From assembly GCF_016906535.1 (NCBI RefSeq), contig NC_057371.1, positions 1,736,001-1,800,000 on the forward strand: a DNA stretch of 64,000 bases, in the 5' to 3' direction. This DNA comes from Rhizoctonia solani (taxonomy: Eukaryota; Basidiomycota; Agaricomycetes; Cantharellales; Ceratobasidiaceae). How positions within the stretch are numbered: the first letter of the stretch is position 1; each line of letters opens with the position of its first letter. The notes under the pieces were generated by a model that did no database searches, was not told where the DNA came from, and saw nothing but the letters and a program-made list of their open reading frames with translations. Shown in pieces: positions 32,514 through 44,681 of the stretch. The translations under genes were made by a program, and so were the position numbers.

Positions 32514-34141
32514 ATGTCTGCCGAAGAGTAAGTTATTTACACTCAAGCCGTGTATTATTCATTTCTTACATGTTATCTATAGGTCTACAGTTTCTAGGCC
32601 TGAAATTGAGCAAGCACTAGTTGCTGGTACGATCGAGACCAAGACCAAAGGAGAAGATGCGACGGTCGAGTCAGAAGTCGAGATTGCCAAGCGAGCATTT
32701 GCTCTCAAAAACTACGAGGAAGCTGTAGATCACTATGCGACTGCTCTGGAACTTGCGTGAGTAGTATTGGTAGGGTACAACCCAAGAGCGATTGGAATGC
32801 TAAGGTTTTTGTTGCCTGGTCTCCAGACGAAACGAGTACGGCGAAGACACGGTTCCGTTTGCGGACCTATTGTTTGTATATGGACGTGCGTTAATTGAGA
32901 ATGCTACTTCTCAAAATACAGTACTCGGAAAAGATAAAGATGACGATGAAACCGCGAAAGAGTCTGATGCTGCAGGTATGCTATTTTGTCCTGACACGTC
33001 ACGTCTCAAGGCTGTGGACTATGGACTAATAAGGATGCTTCAGGCACTTCTGGTGATTCTAAGACTCAACCCGAGAATGGGCGCATTTACTTTGGTGATG
33101 GAGCAAGTAGTGATGGTGAAGGTGTGGGGGACGAAACCGTCGACACTGCTGCAGGTGATTTATCCGCAGTTCAAGAGGAAGGAGGGGAAGAGGGAGCAGA
33201 TGAACCCGAGGATGACTTCAATGCTGCATGGGACGTACTCGATCTTGCGCGAACTATTTACGATAAACAAGAGGGGGATGACATGAAACTAAAGCTCGCC
33301 GAGACGTACATGAGTTTGGGTGATGTCTCAATGGAAACCGGTACGCCCTTTGGTTGTCCAACTGGCTATTTTATCCTAACATCATTTTGGCTATTTAGAA
33401 AAGTTTGAGCAGGCAATTTCGGACTATACATCTGGCTTGGCCATTAAAACGCAGCTTTTGCCGTTTTATTCGCGTCAGGTGTGCGAGGCGCATTATCGAT
33501 TGGCTTTGGTACTCGATCTTACCCCGAACAAAATGAGTGAGAGTATACGTCATATTGAGCAAGCCATATCAAGCCTCCAAGCACGCGTGACAGTCATTAA
33601 AGATCGACTCGAGAGCCCACCAGATATCAATGGGAAGGGAAAAGGAAAAGGAATCGCTATAAATGATTCCATCGAAACGATGGACGAAAAGCAATTGAAG
33701 ACAGAACTCAAAGATGTTGAGGAGCTCTTGAAGGACCTGTCAACCAAGGTAGGTGAACCGACTGAGAAGTCTGCCCCAATCTAAATTGGATTCCAGCACG
33801 AAGACATGAAAGTCGCTCCAGAGCCGCAGAATCAAACACTGAACGAACCATCAGTGAACGAAACGGAGGGGGTCAAGAAAGCCTTGGATGATTGGCTCAA
33901 ACCATCCCTTCCTGTGGCAGAAGTCCCACCCCAGATGGATGGTCCTGTAAACGATCTTTCCAAGCTGGTCAAGAAGAAAAAGAAACCGGCGGCAAATGCT
34001 GCACCAGAAACTGAAGGTGACGGATCAGGAGTGGCGCCAGTTACGGTTGCCGCCGGCAAAAGGAAGGTGGAGATAGAAGAGGTGCATGATGAGCCCAGTC
34101 CTGTAGAGAAAAAGGCCAAACTGGTTCCTGAGTCGACGTGA
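32514..34141 (+). CDS. NASP/Sim3/Hif1-type histone chaperone (SHNi-TPR)
   Basis: The start MSAEES is followed by an intron, then RPEIEQALVAGTIETKTKGE and EVEIAKRAFALKNYEEAVDH with YATALELA (TPR1). The second TPR is interrupted by an acidic stretch (DGEGVGDETVD, EEGGEEGADEPEDDF) as in NASP. Next come WDVLDLARTIYDKQEGD, LKLAETYMSLGDVSME, FEQAISDYTSGLAIKTQLLP and YRLALVLDLTPNKMSESIRH, the SHNi-TPR. The tail has basic clusters (KLVKKKKKPA, GKRKVEIEE, EKKAKLVPEST) acting as likely nuclear signals. Family proteins carry H3-H4 or CENP-A. Stop TGA at 34,139-34,141. Confidence 0.88.
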
Positions 34142-34392
34142 TGTCTTATTACCTATGTCGTTGTATGGTTTGAGGAATGATATTTATTAAGGATAAGTCT
34201 TAATTCGTCCAGAAAGCAATCTGTGGTATAAGTGCAACAATGCTATAGTATGATTTCAACCTTGCATTTGGTTCTCAAGTTTAGGGTTAGGCCTTGCCAA
34301 ACTCGTAAAAAAAAGGAGAGCCCGGCCAGCCCGAGGGCCAGCACAGGTCAGGAAAAGATTGAGACAGTGCCTAGCCCGATGGACTAGACAAG

Positions 34393-34562
34393 ATGCAGGT
34401 GCCAGCTGTTAAGTCCGAGGTGGACGCCGTGCTATGGCCGGCCCCCACACCTCATGCCCACAAGTACATGAAGGCAGACATGCCGTCAAGGTAAGTATGA
34501 AGATTTCAGTGACCATTCCTCCTAGTATTTATACCGTCACCCCGTGGTCCGTGCGCAGCTGA
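34393..34562 (+). CDS. Possible short two-exon ORF, unknown
   Basis: An ATG at 34,393 opens MQVPAVKSEVDAVLWPAPTP and HAHKYMKADMPS up to a clean GTAAGT donor at 34,491. A CCTAG acceptor at 34,525 continues for 12 codons to TGA. The intron would be only 35 bp, shorter than its neighbours. In another frame the second part is open too (YLYRHPVVRAQLTRKHF). No family recognised; it may be a remnant. Confidence 0.2.
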
Positions 34563-34874
34563 CCCGGAAGCATTTTGTGGGTATTGACAAATTGGTCTGA
34601 CCGGTGCATTTGGCTGGCCAGTTGCAGAACATTGACCAATATACACGCACGTATACACACCATACTTTTGGTAGGTTTAATACCCATAACCATCGCGGCA
34701 GCCACTACTTATTCAATTGTCTATCTCTGATTGTTGACACACAACTGGTTAGTCTGAAAGACGCAAGATTGCTCCTGGCAGCCGAGCTTTCGTTCACCGC
34801 AGCCAATAGACACGAAGAAAGCAAGGTTCTACGGCGTAGTTATACCGTACTATACTATCACATGTAGCTACAAC

Positions 34875-35153
34875 TCATGTATATAGTAAAAGGAGTAAAG
34901 CATTCAGGTAAAATTCCCCGCAAGTATCCGCGTGGGCGCTTTGGGTTGTCCAGTCGGCTCTCGAATTACTGCCGTTGGAGCCGAACTCGCACTTGCCTGT
35001 CATTGTGTCGCCTCGTATGGAAAAGCTGACTTTAGCACCGATATTCTTAATAACGGTGATCCACACTTTGGCACCTATGTCCAGAACCTCCTGCGCATAT
35101 AGTGCCCCAAAAGTGTAGCTTGGCTGCTCATGGCTTGGAACAACGTTAACGAG
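34875..35153 (-). pseudogene. Orphan protein-like segment without a start codon
   Basis: An open stretch of about 92 codons reads VPSHEQPSYTFGALYAQEVL, DIGAKVWITVIKNIGAKVSF, SIRGDTMTGKCEFGSNGSNS and ADTCGEFYLN, ending in TGA. The regular polar/hydrophobic alternation and lack of low complexity suggest real protein sequence, perhaps the last exon of a small beta-rich protein. I find no upstream exon with a start and no known family. The pseudogene label is a guess; it could be a genuine 3' exon. Confidence 0.25.
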
Positions 35154-35830
35154 TCACAAGGACTCACATCTATGTTGGTTCAAATCCCCCTAGCCCAATA
35201 TCCCTCTCATGCAAATGTACTCCTTGCGTATTTTTAGTCCCCTCCCCTAAAGTTAGCATTGACCTTGATTTCCACTGAAATGTCTTGTGCAACCCTCGAT
35301 AACCGAGTTCTCATTGGTTCCTTAAGGTCTTGCACATCGTCTCTTTGAGGAAATACAGGCGACCGGAAGGTCTCGGCTTACCCTCTCCGTGCGCGCCAGT
35401 TCTCTCGCCACGACATCGATGTCACGTAGGCTATAAGTGCCGTAATGGGCTTAGATCTAAACGAAAAGGTGCTCGGGGGCGACAGATATCGATGGGATTG
35501 AATTGTAGGGCAATGTTGATGATCGAGACCTAGTTGAAGAGGATCCTGGGCATATTCACTCGTCTGGTGATTTTTTACAGCACTAAACGAGTACTCAATA
35601 GCCGGGTCCTGCACGCAAAACGGAGGGAGCCGAGCCGCCCAGAAAAAGGTTATTCCACACTGCCGGCGGCTTTACGCGCCAAGCCCAAACAGATGATCCC
35701 CCCGCACAGACCTAATTAAGGAACCCATGTAAATATTTAATTGTATTAAACAGACAGAAAAAGACACAGTGAATGTCGGTCGCTCTACAGGAAAAATACA
35801 ATCGAAAAAGAAGTAATCTCGCATACGGAA

Positions 35831-38800
35831 TCAAGCAGCATCACCCTGAGTGGTAGGTGGAGCAGAGTCCGGCGGCGCCGCAGATGGGGGTGGGTCCGGC
35901 TGGTCGCTGAATACCTCCAGTAACCGGGCTTTGGGACCCGCTCTACGTACCACGTATTCACGTAAATCCTCCTTGAGTGCCGGCTGTTTGGATATGAGTT
36001 CTTTTAGCTGTTCACGCGGAAGTTGAAGTAGCGCTCCAAAGCTCGCTGGGGCAATAACCTTTGCACATCGTATGAATCCCTCCCACAGGGGCGGATTGGT
36101 CCAGATCTTCTTTGTGATAAGCCGTGAGAGGAGTGTGGTCGAGACGAATCCCACCAGATTTTTGTAGGTTGTAACCGCTTGGATGACCTGGTGTGGCTAT
36201 AAGCAAGCCGAATTGCGAGGTGGTGGGTAAAGTGCTACTTACCGTGCGCAAAAATAACGTAGGAAGCGTTGCCGAGTCCAACAATTGTTGCATCACCGCG
36301 GCAAGAACATCCGAGCGGAAAACATCCACGATTTGGAAGCATATACCGATAGCTTTACGATCCGATCCCCATCAGTTTAGTACACGCATACATAGACATA
36401 CTCAAAACACACACCTTCCATAGCGGGTTTAATGCCTATTTCTTTATCTTCGTGGAGTAGCACCATCAGATCCACAGGTGTGAGCTGCTCGCTCTGTTTC
36501 ATCCTCGGCTGGTTCGACGACCCCTTGGTGAAGCTTTCCGGCGGCGCCGCCACTATCGCTTGGAATGCTGACTTGACCAGCGCCTTTGGTTCGGGTTTGC
36601 CGTTAAGCATGGACACAATGCGTGGAAGGTTTTTCACGATATCCGGCTGTATTCCAAGCGATCAGTGTTTGTGCTCAATGCGGGGTGCAAAATCCGATAC
36701 ACACCTTGTCCATTTCACCAATAATAGGCATCAAGAACCTCGCGTCTAGATTACGCTCAGAGATGAGCTCTTTGACCAGAGCCACAAGATTGGCATTCGG
36801 GCGCCCGTTCTCGGTCAAGATCTTGATTATTCGTAGGATGAGAGATTCGGCACCGGGTTCAAATGTCTTGATCAGGGATAACAATTTCGCGTTGGTAGGT
36901 CCTAGCGATCGAACGAGTGGCGCTAGTAGATCTTGCATCGCTTCTTGGACTGTGGTTTCCATATGTACATATGCCGCAAAGATTCTGCGTGAATTTTTTT
37001 TTTTAAATTAAGCGTGCGTCATGTTTGTGGGGAGAGAGAGGACTATATGGTATAACTTACTCGTCTAGGAATGCTGGCACGCGGACCGACAATGCAAACA
37101 TCAATTCCACATGCTGAATAACCTCTGCCTTCCTGGCTGGCAATTGCAATTTGGGAGGTAGATACCGAGGAAATTCGTGCTCTTCGAACGGGTGCTGCCC
37201 TTCTTGAAGTTGCCCGAGTAATTTCTTCGCAAAGGATGTGATTTCCGTATTCATAGGTTCCACATCCGGGACCCAACGTCGGACCGTATTGATTGCCGCG
37301 TTCCGAGTGACTTTTTCTACCCGTATACCATAGGGGTTAGAATCTCATTGCATGTGGCATGAAGAAGACGTACCAGGGTGAGCTGTCAAATCAAGTAGTA
37401 TGCGCATGGCTTCGGGTCGTACAGGCGGTCGAAGCTGGATGAATTCCCTGAGCGCAGCAAAGCCAATGCCCATCCTATGACGAAATGAGCAAATAGATGT
37501 GGGTTTATGCAAGCAAATACGTACTGCTGAGGAGTTTCAGCCAACTCACGGCATAACGAGAGAACGTTCGACGGAACCGAGGGCAATTCCATCAAGAACT
37601 TGGCGAACGTCTTGTCCTTGGGCTCGAGACGTGCTTTCAGGGAAGAAGCTAATCGACCAAGCCAGATGTCGTATTGTCGCTCCTAGATCCTGGTGTTGGT
37701 TGTGTGAAACTGACCTAGCAAATTGTGTTGCTTACCCTCGAAGGATCATGCTTGGCTTGGATCCGATCATTGTACCATTCTTCATTCATCCACACGATAG
37801 CCAGTCGTATTCTATCCAACCAGATTAGTCGAGCCTAGCAAGCTTCGATTCACCCAACTCACCGGCCATTGAAATCACCCAACAAATAATCCAACAACAT
37901 CTGACGCATGCCATCTTCCCTAAATGCCAAATTATGCACCAGCGCTCGGTCATCTCCACCTTCGTCCTTGACCCGACCTCCGTTCGCACCCCGGCTGATC
38001 ATCCGGACAATCAAGAGCATCCACATTTCTTCCGGGGGCAACCCAACAGCCACTTCGCTCCCTCCCTTGACGTCCCGTCCCAGCACCTCTTCGCCAGCAT
38101 CCCAAATCCGAGCCACGCTCGACTTGACCAGCCCGTTGCGAGCCGCGTCGGATAGGTCCTTGGGCGCGGGCAGCGAAAACGCAGACGGGTCGAGCGGGGC
38201 GACTTGAGTTTGGTCTTCCTCGGCTTCAGCTTGGGCTTGGGCAGTGGCATTCAGCTTGTCCGGTTCGTACTCGAGGTCGTCGTCGTCAATGTCCATCTTG
38301 AGCGGGTCGAGGGGTTCTTCTTTGATTGCGGGCTCTGGCTCGGTCGGTTGTGCTTCCACCTGGGATTGGGATTCGAGTTGAGAAGCCGAGACGGGGAGTT
38401 GGGGAGTTGGCGCAACGAGCGGCGGGCCATCTTGTTGTACCACGATGGAATCGGAGCAGGAGGGATACCAACGCCCCGACTCAAAAATACTCTCCTAGCC
38501 GCAATCGCACTCGCCAACCGCTCATCCGACAGCACCGCCAAGTTTGCGATCAAAATATCAATCACAAGGGGCAAAGGCAGAGTCGAAAAGTCGAAATTGG
38601 CAAACGTCGAGGTCGGGGGTCGACTGGAGTGGGGATATTGGGCGGGGTGGGTACGGGCGTCGGTTCGAGTTTGGTCCGTTTGGCAGCTTCGTTGGCAGCT
38701 TCTGCCTCGAGCGCGCGTTTTCGTCGCGCTTCTTGTGCAGCTGCTTCCATGCGTGCGGTTTGAGCTTGGATCGCGTCTGCAATGTCGCGTGCGTATGGTG

Positions 38801-39959
38801 CGCCTTGGGGACTCCTGGTGGAGAAGTTAGATAATCAATAATGTATGGTTTTGGGACTCACTTGTAATATGGTGCAAAAGAATCTTGATTGACTTTTCGA
38901 CACTCCGTACGCTCATTGGGGATTGACCAGTCATCGCAACTTGGGGTGTCCATTTTAAAACGGCCTGAATGACAATACCTGAAAGTGTAGGACGCAGCTT
39001 GAACAAGGCTGCCAAGGTATTAATCAAAGCCGACAAGATATCCGCGTTACTGCACAATGCTCAGTACGATCGACAGCCCGTTGAAACCGACACTCACCTA
39101 GAGGTATACAAGATCATAATACACTTTTTGAGCAATTCCCCACCCTCAGTCTCAAGTGCCTGAGCAGACACAAACGGATGATCGGTCGGACACATGGACA
39201 AGTTCGGGTCACCCTTGTTCTGAAGCTGGACCAGAAAAAAAAATAGACGAGAAAGATTATCAATGTATTGCTCAATAAGGATATATACTTGGTGCTGTAC
39301 TACCCTGGGATCATTGACACCACGAGTCTGAACCAATATCGCGCGCTGCATGAACTTTATGGCACTGAGACGGATTCCGGCGGGGAGTGATGTGTCGTCG
39401 ACCATGGCGAGAATGCGAACTTTGGCGGCTGAGATTGATCCCATTGCTGGCGCGCAGAGCGGTTGGCGCAGCTATTAAAAAAGAGGCCCGAGTTAGAATC
39501 AATTCAAACAGAAAAGTAGATGACGCACAAGACTCGGAAGAGTAGTGGGTAAGAGGCCGAGAGACAATGAATTCCTCCCTTGATATACACCGTCGCCTGT
39601 TCATTCAATAAAGCAATCTGCGCATCCAACGTAGACGACGCAACTATAACAAAACAAAACAAAAAAATTAATCAAATCAACTCTCCTTGTCTCCTCACAC
39701 GACTATCATACTCACTCTGAGCTCTGTTCTCAACTACCAACGACGACTGCGAGAGACCGAACAACAACAAATCCATCATCCATTGCTTAATCACAGATTC
39801 CCCAGCCTGGGCAAGAATACGGGGCGCAAGCGTGGTCAGGAATATAGGAACGGTCGACTGCTGTTGCTCAAGCACAGTCCGTAGCTCGCTCAGAATTTGA
39901 ATTTGCTCGGTGGAACCGGCGGGAGCGTTGAGCGCTGCATTAAACGCGTTGGGATCCAT
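35831..39959 (-). CDS. PTA1: Symplekin/Pta1, mRNA 3'-end processing scaffold, two frame breaks
   Basis: Scaffold of the cleavage and polyadenylation factor in the nucleus. The start MDPNAFNAALNAPAGSTEQI is followed by a HEAT-like N-terminal region: ILSELRTVLEQQQSTVPIFL, VIKQWMMDLLLFGLSQ, TVYIKGGIHCLSASYPLLFR, RILAMVDDTSLPAGIRLSAI. A middle segment is charged and Pro-rich. The C-terminal symplekin region includes GVGISTLLSRLI-like helices (VSTTLLSRLITKKIWTNPPL, WEGFIRCAKVIAPASFGALL, LQLPREQLKELISKQPALKE) and ends TQGDAA at 35,831. The frame is broken twice in one exon: near 38,601-38,620, before FANFDFSTLPLPL, and near 38,441-38,446, before VVQQDGPPLVAP. Each is repaired by one extra base. It is divergent from VMA10 (starts 157 bp apart). 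Confidence 0.88.
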
Positions 39960-40116
39960 TATTGTCTATCATGCGTGTCGTTGTTTTGTCTGTCGTGCCA
40001 CTTGGGCGGAGCGCCCCCCCAAGTGTAAACATATCGGCGCTTAGCTTGGTTGGCGGCGCTTAACCCCTGCATGCCCAAAGCGGGAGTGGTTCTCCTATTC
40101 TGTTCTGACGTCGACC

Positions 40117-40678
40117 ATGGTGAGTCTCGATTTCGACTGACACGCGATTGGATAGTGTTAATTGTAAACGATATAGTCTTCCCAAGTGCAGCGACTTCTT
40201 GAAGCCGAGCAAGAGGCAGCCAAGATCGTCCAGGACGCCAGGCAATGTACTATGCTTTTCGCTCGCCTCATTCGATATTATGGGGCACTAACACCGCAAC
40301 AGATCGTACCCAGAAACTCAAAGACGCACGTACCGAAGCCGCCAAAGAAATCGAGGCCTACAAGAAACAGAAGGAAGAGGAATTCAAATCGCTAGAGGGA
40401 CAGGTCAGCCCCCCTACCCCTTTAATTCATACACGACCCCCCGCCCCCATCATTCCACCATATACTCATATTTACATCCCACTCACGCGTCTGGATAACA
40501 GAGAGCCGGAAACACCTCGAACGCCCAAGACGCAGTCGACAAGGATACCGAAGCCAAGATCGCGGCCATCAACGACGCCTACGCGAAACAAAAGGACGGT
40601 GTCGTGCAGAAGCTCTTGGATCGCGTCGTGCTCGTCAAGCCCGAGCTGCATCGCAATTTGACCAAGCTGGAGGCGTGA
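40117..40678 (+). CDS. VMA10: V-type ATPase subunit G
   Basis: Peripheral stalk subunit of the vacuolar proton pump. The first coding exon is only ATG (40,117-40,119), followed at once by a GTGAGT donor. Splicing to TATAG gives SSQVQRLLEAEQEAAKIVQD, the N-terminal helix conserved in subunit G. Then come RTQKLKDARTEAAKEIEAYK, KQKEEEFKSLEGQ, and a last exon with AINDAYAKQKDGVVQKLLDR and VVLVKPELHRNLTKLEA, TGA at 40,676. About 118 aa, the usual family length, and a continuous coiled coil. Automatic tools would miss the single-codon exon. Confidence 0.94.
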
Positions 40679-41142
40679 TTGGGTTTAGATGAGGTTATGC
40701 TAATGTCAATCCTTAATTAACCCCCCTTTTATTGTCGTAAGTCATCTCGTGTTTGATGTCATGGCTCGCGAAACTTAAAACACATGATATATATAAAAAG
40801 ATCCATTTCAATTTACACAATCAGTAAATAGACCATATTCATAAGAGAGACTCCAAGTCGAACAGACTGCACCGAATCATTCACCCGCGTGCACACACAC
40901 TGAAGAAAGGTATCGTTGAACAAGCAGGATATTGATAGTACACGTTACTGCATGCCACAAGAAATCCAAACCGACTCGGGAAAAATGAGATGAAGGAAAA
41001 AAAAAATTAGAATACATAGCAAGGGGGGGAGCCATCCAAGAAATGTGCAATCAAGCAGCATGTAGGTCAAGGGCGCGGGGAGTGTGTGTATATGTAGGAA
41101 GGGGGGGTGATGAGCAAAGAGCCCAAGGGCGGAAAGCGAGAT
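40679..41142. other. Intergenic, no gene seen
   Basis: Convergent 3' spacer between VMA10 and the Zn2Cys6 gene, with A- and G-rich tracts (near 40,990-41,110). No coding signal. Confidence 0.45.
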
Positions 41143-44100
41143 TTATCCACCCTTGACATCCGCACTGACCCCGCTTGCGTTTTTCAATTCATCTTCAAGC
41201 CACGGTAGCCCGCGTGGTATTCCTCTTCGTCGATCAAGAGGGGGCAGAGTGTGCATTGCCGTGTCCCCACCTCCGCCCCCAGTCGTAGGAGGCCCAGTGC
41301 TCTGAGACAACGGTATGCCGAGGCTAGCATGGGACAAGGGCGAATGTCCCGAATTGGTCTGAGGTAACGGAAGTCCCAAGCTGCTCGGCGGCAACGGGAG
41401 CCCCCCGCCGCCGTTGCCGCCTCCCGGACCAGGCGGAGGGTGCATATGCACAAACGACTGCAAGGGGGGCAACGTCACATGGGAAGCAGAAGAAGAAGAA
41501 ACAGAAGACGAAGACATCATCATCGTCTGTGGCGGACGAGGCGAGGGCGGCGGAGGCGTCGGGGTCGTCGAGCCGGGCTCTTGGCTGGGTTTCACGCTCG
41601 CGCACCACACGCGCCGGAATTCGGGGTTGATGAGCTCGGCGAGGGAAACGCCCCACTGTTGTTGGAACTCGGTGCACCACTCGGTTACGTGCGGGTCCGG
41701 TTGGGAAGAGGCAAGTGCGGCGCGGTAGCGGACGACGGCCAAAAGTGGGGTTGCAGCTGGATTCGAAAGTGATTAGAACCCGTGTGGAAGTTGAGGGGCG
41801 GAATCGCGACAATCAAGATGAGAAGAATGTGTGATCAGGAGCGGAACGAGTATGCGATCAGGGTAGGCGCAGCAGACATGTACGGCGCATCAGTCCAAGG
41901 GCACACCGCCAGGGCGCGCCATCAGAGATGAGAAAAGGAAATTGTGGAGAGGGCGGAACCAATCAAGGTTGAAAGCGGAATAGGAGTCTACCCCCAAGCA
42001 GCGACAGAGAAGAAAAATGACTCACTCCATATGCTCAGCCGCCCGCGGCTGCCCAGCGAACCAAGAATAATAGTTAGATTGTCAAGTGCACGTTGTTGAC
42101 GGGCAGTGTGAACCCGGGCTGCTTCCCGATTAGGCATGACCTCGAGTAGCTGCGATCCCACCACCACCACGTTGAAAGATGATCACCGAGTAGGAATCGG
42201 GTGAAAGTCCCGACGGTTAGAGCCGCGGCCGCATCGAACCACAATCGCATATTCAAAAAAAAAAAACGACAGATCCAGAAATAAGCCGAGGTGACTTAGC
42301 GAAAGACTCTAAAAACACGCACCTCATGCAGGCCTAAAACAGAACATTCCGCCAACGCGTGCATGTAGGCGTACGACCATCCGCCGATGGACGCACCGCT
42401 CTCAAGGGACTTCATTTGAACGTGCAATGTTTCATTGTTGAACCGTAACCGTTCAGGGAGCGACGATTCCCATGACTGCAACGCACTTGGTTAGGTAGGA
42501 CAGAAACCAAGGAAAGAGGACTTGCGTGTAAACATGCTCGGAATGGGCAATAGTGTCCGCCGTGACCGCGTCTCCAGGCCCGGGCGGACGACCCTTCTTG
42601 TTGAGCTCGGTGATTTGGCTCATGACGGTACTGTATATCCACGTAACGCGCACGAGATGGCCCAGTTCGCCTGTGGATGAGATCTTGGTCTGAGCCATTG
42701 GGAATTGGAGATACTCTGAAAAAGAAGCTCGAGGTCAAGATCTCCAATACCAAGATAGGGACGCACCAGGCGGATTATCTCCGCGCAACCCAAACTCAAA
42801 GCTCGCATCATCAACTGGTAGCCGGACCTTGAGTTGGCTGTCCTTGAATGTCATTGGCCGCGAGGTAAATGCCGAACTCAATGATTCACAACGTATAGAA
42901 TCCAGAACGTGCGTCGGTGGCACTCGGCACTAACCCATTGCTCGAACGTGTCTCGTTCGGGAGTGGACGAGGAAGAGAGTGCGATGTTGGCCGGGTCATC
43001 CATGTTAGAAACACCGAGGTCTTTCATAATCTGAAATGCAAGACCTGGAGGAGGGGGGAAGGAAGCGAGGAAAATTAACTTTAGAAGCCGGGCCGATGAA
43101 CCGCCGGATTGGAGTTTTAGGACTCACACATGTGCCGGTCGTTGGTGGCAGTGGGCCGACGCATGACACACTCGTGGAGGACGAGGAGACAGAGGGTCTG
43201 GGCGACTGCGAGGTCGGGACGCAGAGCCAACTGGCCGCCTTGATCAAAGAGCTCGGCATTTGCGGCCTAGAAGGGGGGGGATGAGAAACGGGTGATCGAA
43301 CCGAGAGTTTGGCACAGAGGAACACGGACCTGGGCAAAGCGTTCTCCAGCGTGCCAGGACGGGTTGGTACGGATGGCTGGCCGAGACGAGTACGGAGCGG
43401 CGAGAGCAAATATACCGTTGAGTAGGGGCATAGGAACCTGGCCTTTGCTTAGGGCCAGCATAAATGTTGGGCGATGGAACATGAGGTTGGCAGGGTGTTG
43501 GTTGGCGAAGAAGACTAAAGGGGGATTAGTGGGTGAAACGAGCAAAACAAGGATACATACGATTGACGAGCTCTCTGGCCAGATGGGGCTCAATGTCGAG
43601 GACGCCCTTGTCTCCAGAAAGACGACCGATGCCTGACCTGGGAGAGACTATGTTTAGACCGGGATAGAGACCGCGCTCAGCGGGGTCCGGCGGGGGGAAA
43701 GACTCGTAGCGACGACGACTGCGACGAATGTCGTCTTCGCTCTCTGGCTCACGGCGATAGTATGGGTAATAGTCCCATGCAGGGGGAGGATTGATGGGAG
43801 TTGCAAACGGACGCGGAGGTTGTTCGGGACGGATGTGATGATGGCCAGGGATAGGAACCGGCCGGTGCTGGTGGTCTGCTAGCTGAGGCATGGGAGACGA
43901 GGGAGTGGTGGCATACAAGGGGCCTGTGCGGTCATCGGGCGCGTGATATTGGCCTGAATTGAGGAATGAGCGGGAAATAAGGAATAAATGGGATTAAATA
44001 CCATGGGTCATGAGGTGTGCGACAGAGACGGAATGCCTGCGTGGGCGGTTGGTGGCATGGTGTTCCTCTTCGTGTTCGCGGCTGCGTGGGGGAGGGACTA

Positions 44101-44681
44101 CGCGTCCGTTGGCATCGGTGTAGACGCACTGCTTGCCGGCAAAGTCGCAGTTTGCACACGGGGCTACGCGGGGGGTCAGACCAGAAAATGAGACTAAATG
44201 GGGATATACTCACACGTGCCATCGCACCGACGCTTGCTCTTGTGGCATGAATCGCATGCCTGGGATGGGTGAGTGGGTGCCATGTGTGTGTACAAGTATA
44301 TGTACATTACCTTGGAGAGGCGTTTGCGCTTTCCGCGTGCTGGGGCTCCTGGGCGGGGCATATTGAGGCTGGGAGCAGGACTGCCGCTGCGGTCGTCGTC
44401 GGTGATGCTTGTACGCAGAGAGACAGCGTCAGTGTCTTCTGGAAAGTAGCGCCGGGCCTCGAAGATAGACGAGCCAGACACACTCGGTGTCGATGGGGAC
44501 GGTGGTCGGGCGCTAGCAGTACTGCTACTAGCAGATGTACTTGCGACGCAGATGCAGAGTTGCCAATAGTACTACCAGCACTACCCCCACTTATCCGTCC
44601 ACCAGATATGGTTGGGAATGGGAGATTCGGGAGATTCGCCTTCGCCATCAATGTCGTGGTAAGAACAGGACGATGGCCCAT
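41143..44681 (-). CDS. Zn2Cys6 transcription factor with fungal-specific regulatory domain, N-terminal frame break
   Basis: The DNA-binding cluster reads ACDSCHKSKRRCDGT, then APCANCDFAGKQC after a short intron (C-x2-C-x6-C-x5-C-x2-C-x6-C), near 44,150-44,320, preceded by a basic GKRKRLSK. The middle carries a His/Pro-rich linker. The fungal_trans domain begins LDIEPHLARELVN and contains FFANQHPANLMFHRPTFMLA, LLNGIFALAAPYSSRPAI and LAVAQTLCLLVLHECVMRR. The C-terminus (41,143-41,742) is Pro/Gly/Ser-rich, ending GVSADVKGG. The likely start is ATG at 44,681 (MGHRPVLTTTLMAKANLPNL) or 44,648, but that frame is one base out of step with the frame through the zinc cluster. If translation instead starts in the cluster frame, the first ATG is at 44,361. 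Target genes unknown; the layout resembles xylanolytic-type regulators. Confidence 0.8.

Larger units (their letters stand above)
34142..35830. other. 1.7-kb gene-poor region
   Basis: Lies between the 3' ends of NASP and symplekin. It holds two weak coding candidates (listed separately) and otherwise no recognised gene. A GGTTCAAATCC motif near 35,178 resembles a tRNA B box but no cloverleaf can be built around it. Confidence 0.4.

Noticed and set aside
35160..35200. GGTTCAAATCC, a possible tRNA B box
   Set aside because: The T-stem does not pair and no acceptor stem or anticodon arm can be drawn around it.
41414..41772. Plus-strand ORFs of 104-110 aa opposite the Zn2Cys6 gene
   Set aside because: Antisense shadows of a Pro/Gly/Ser-rich coding exon.
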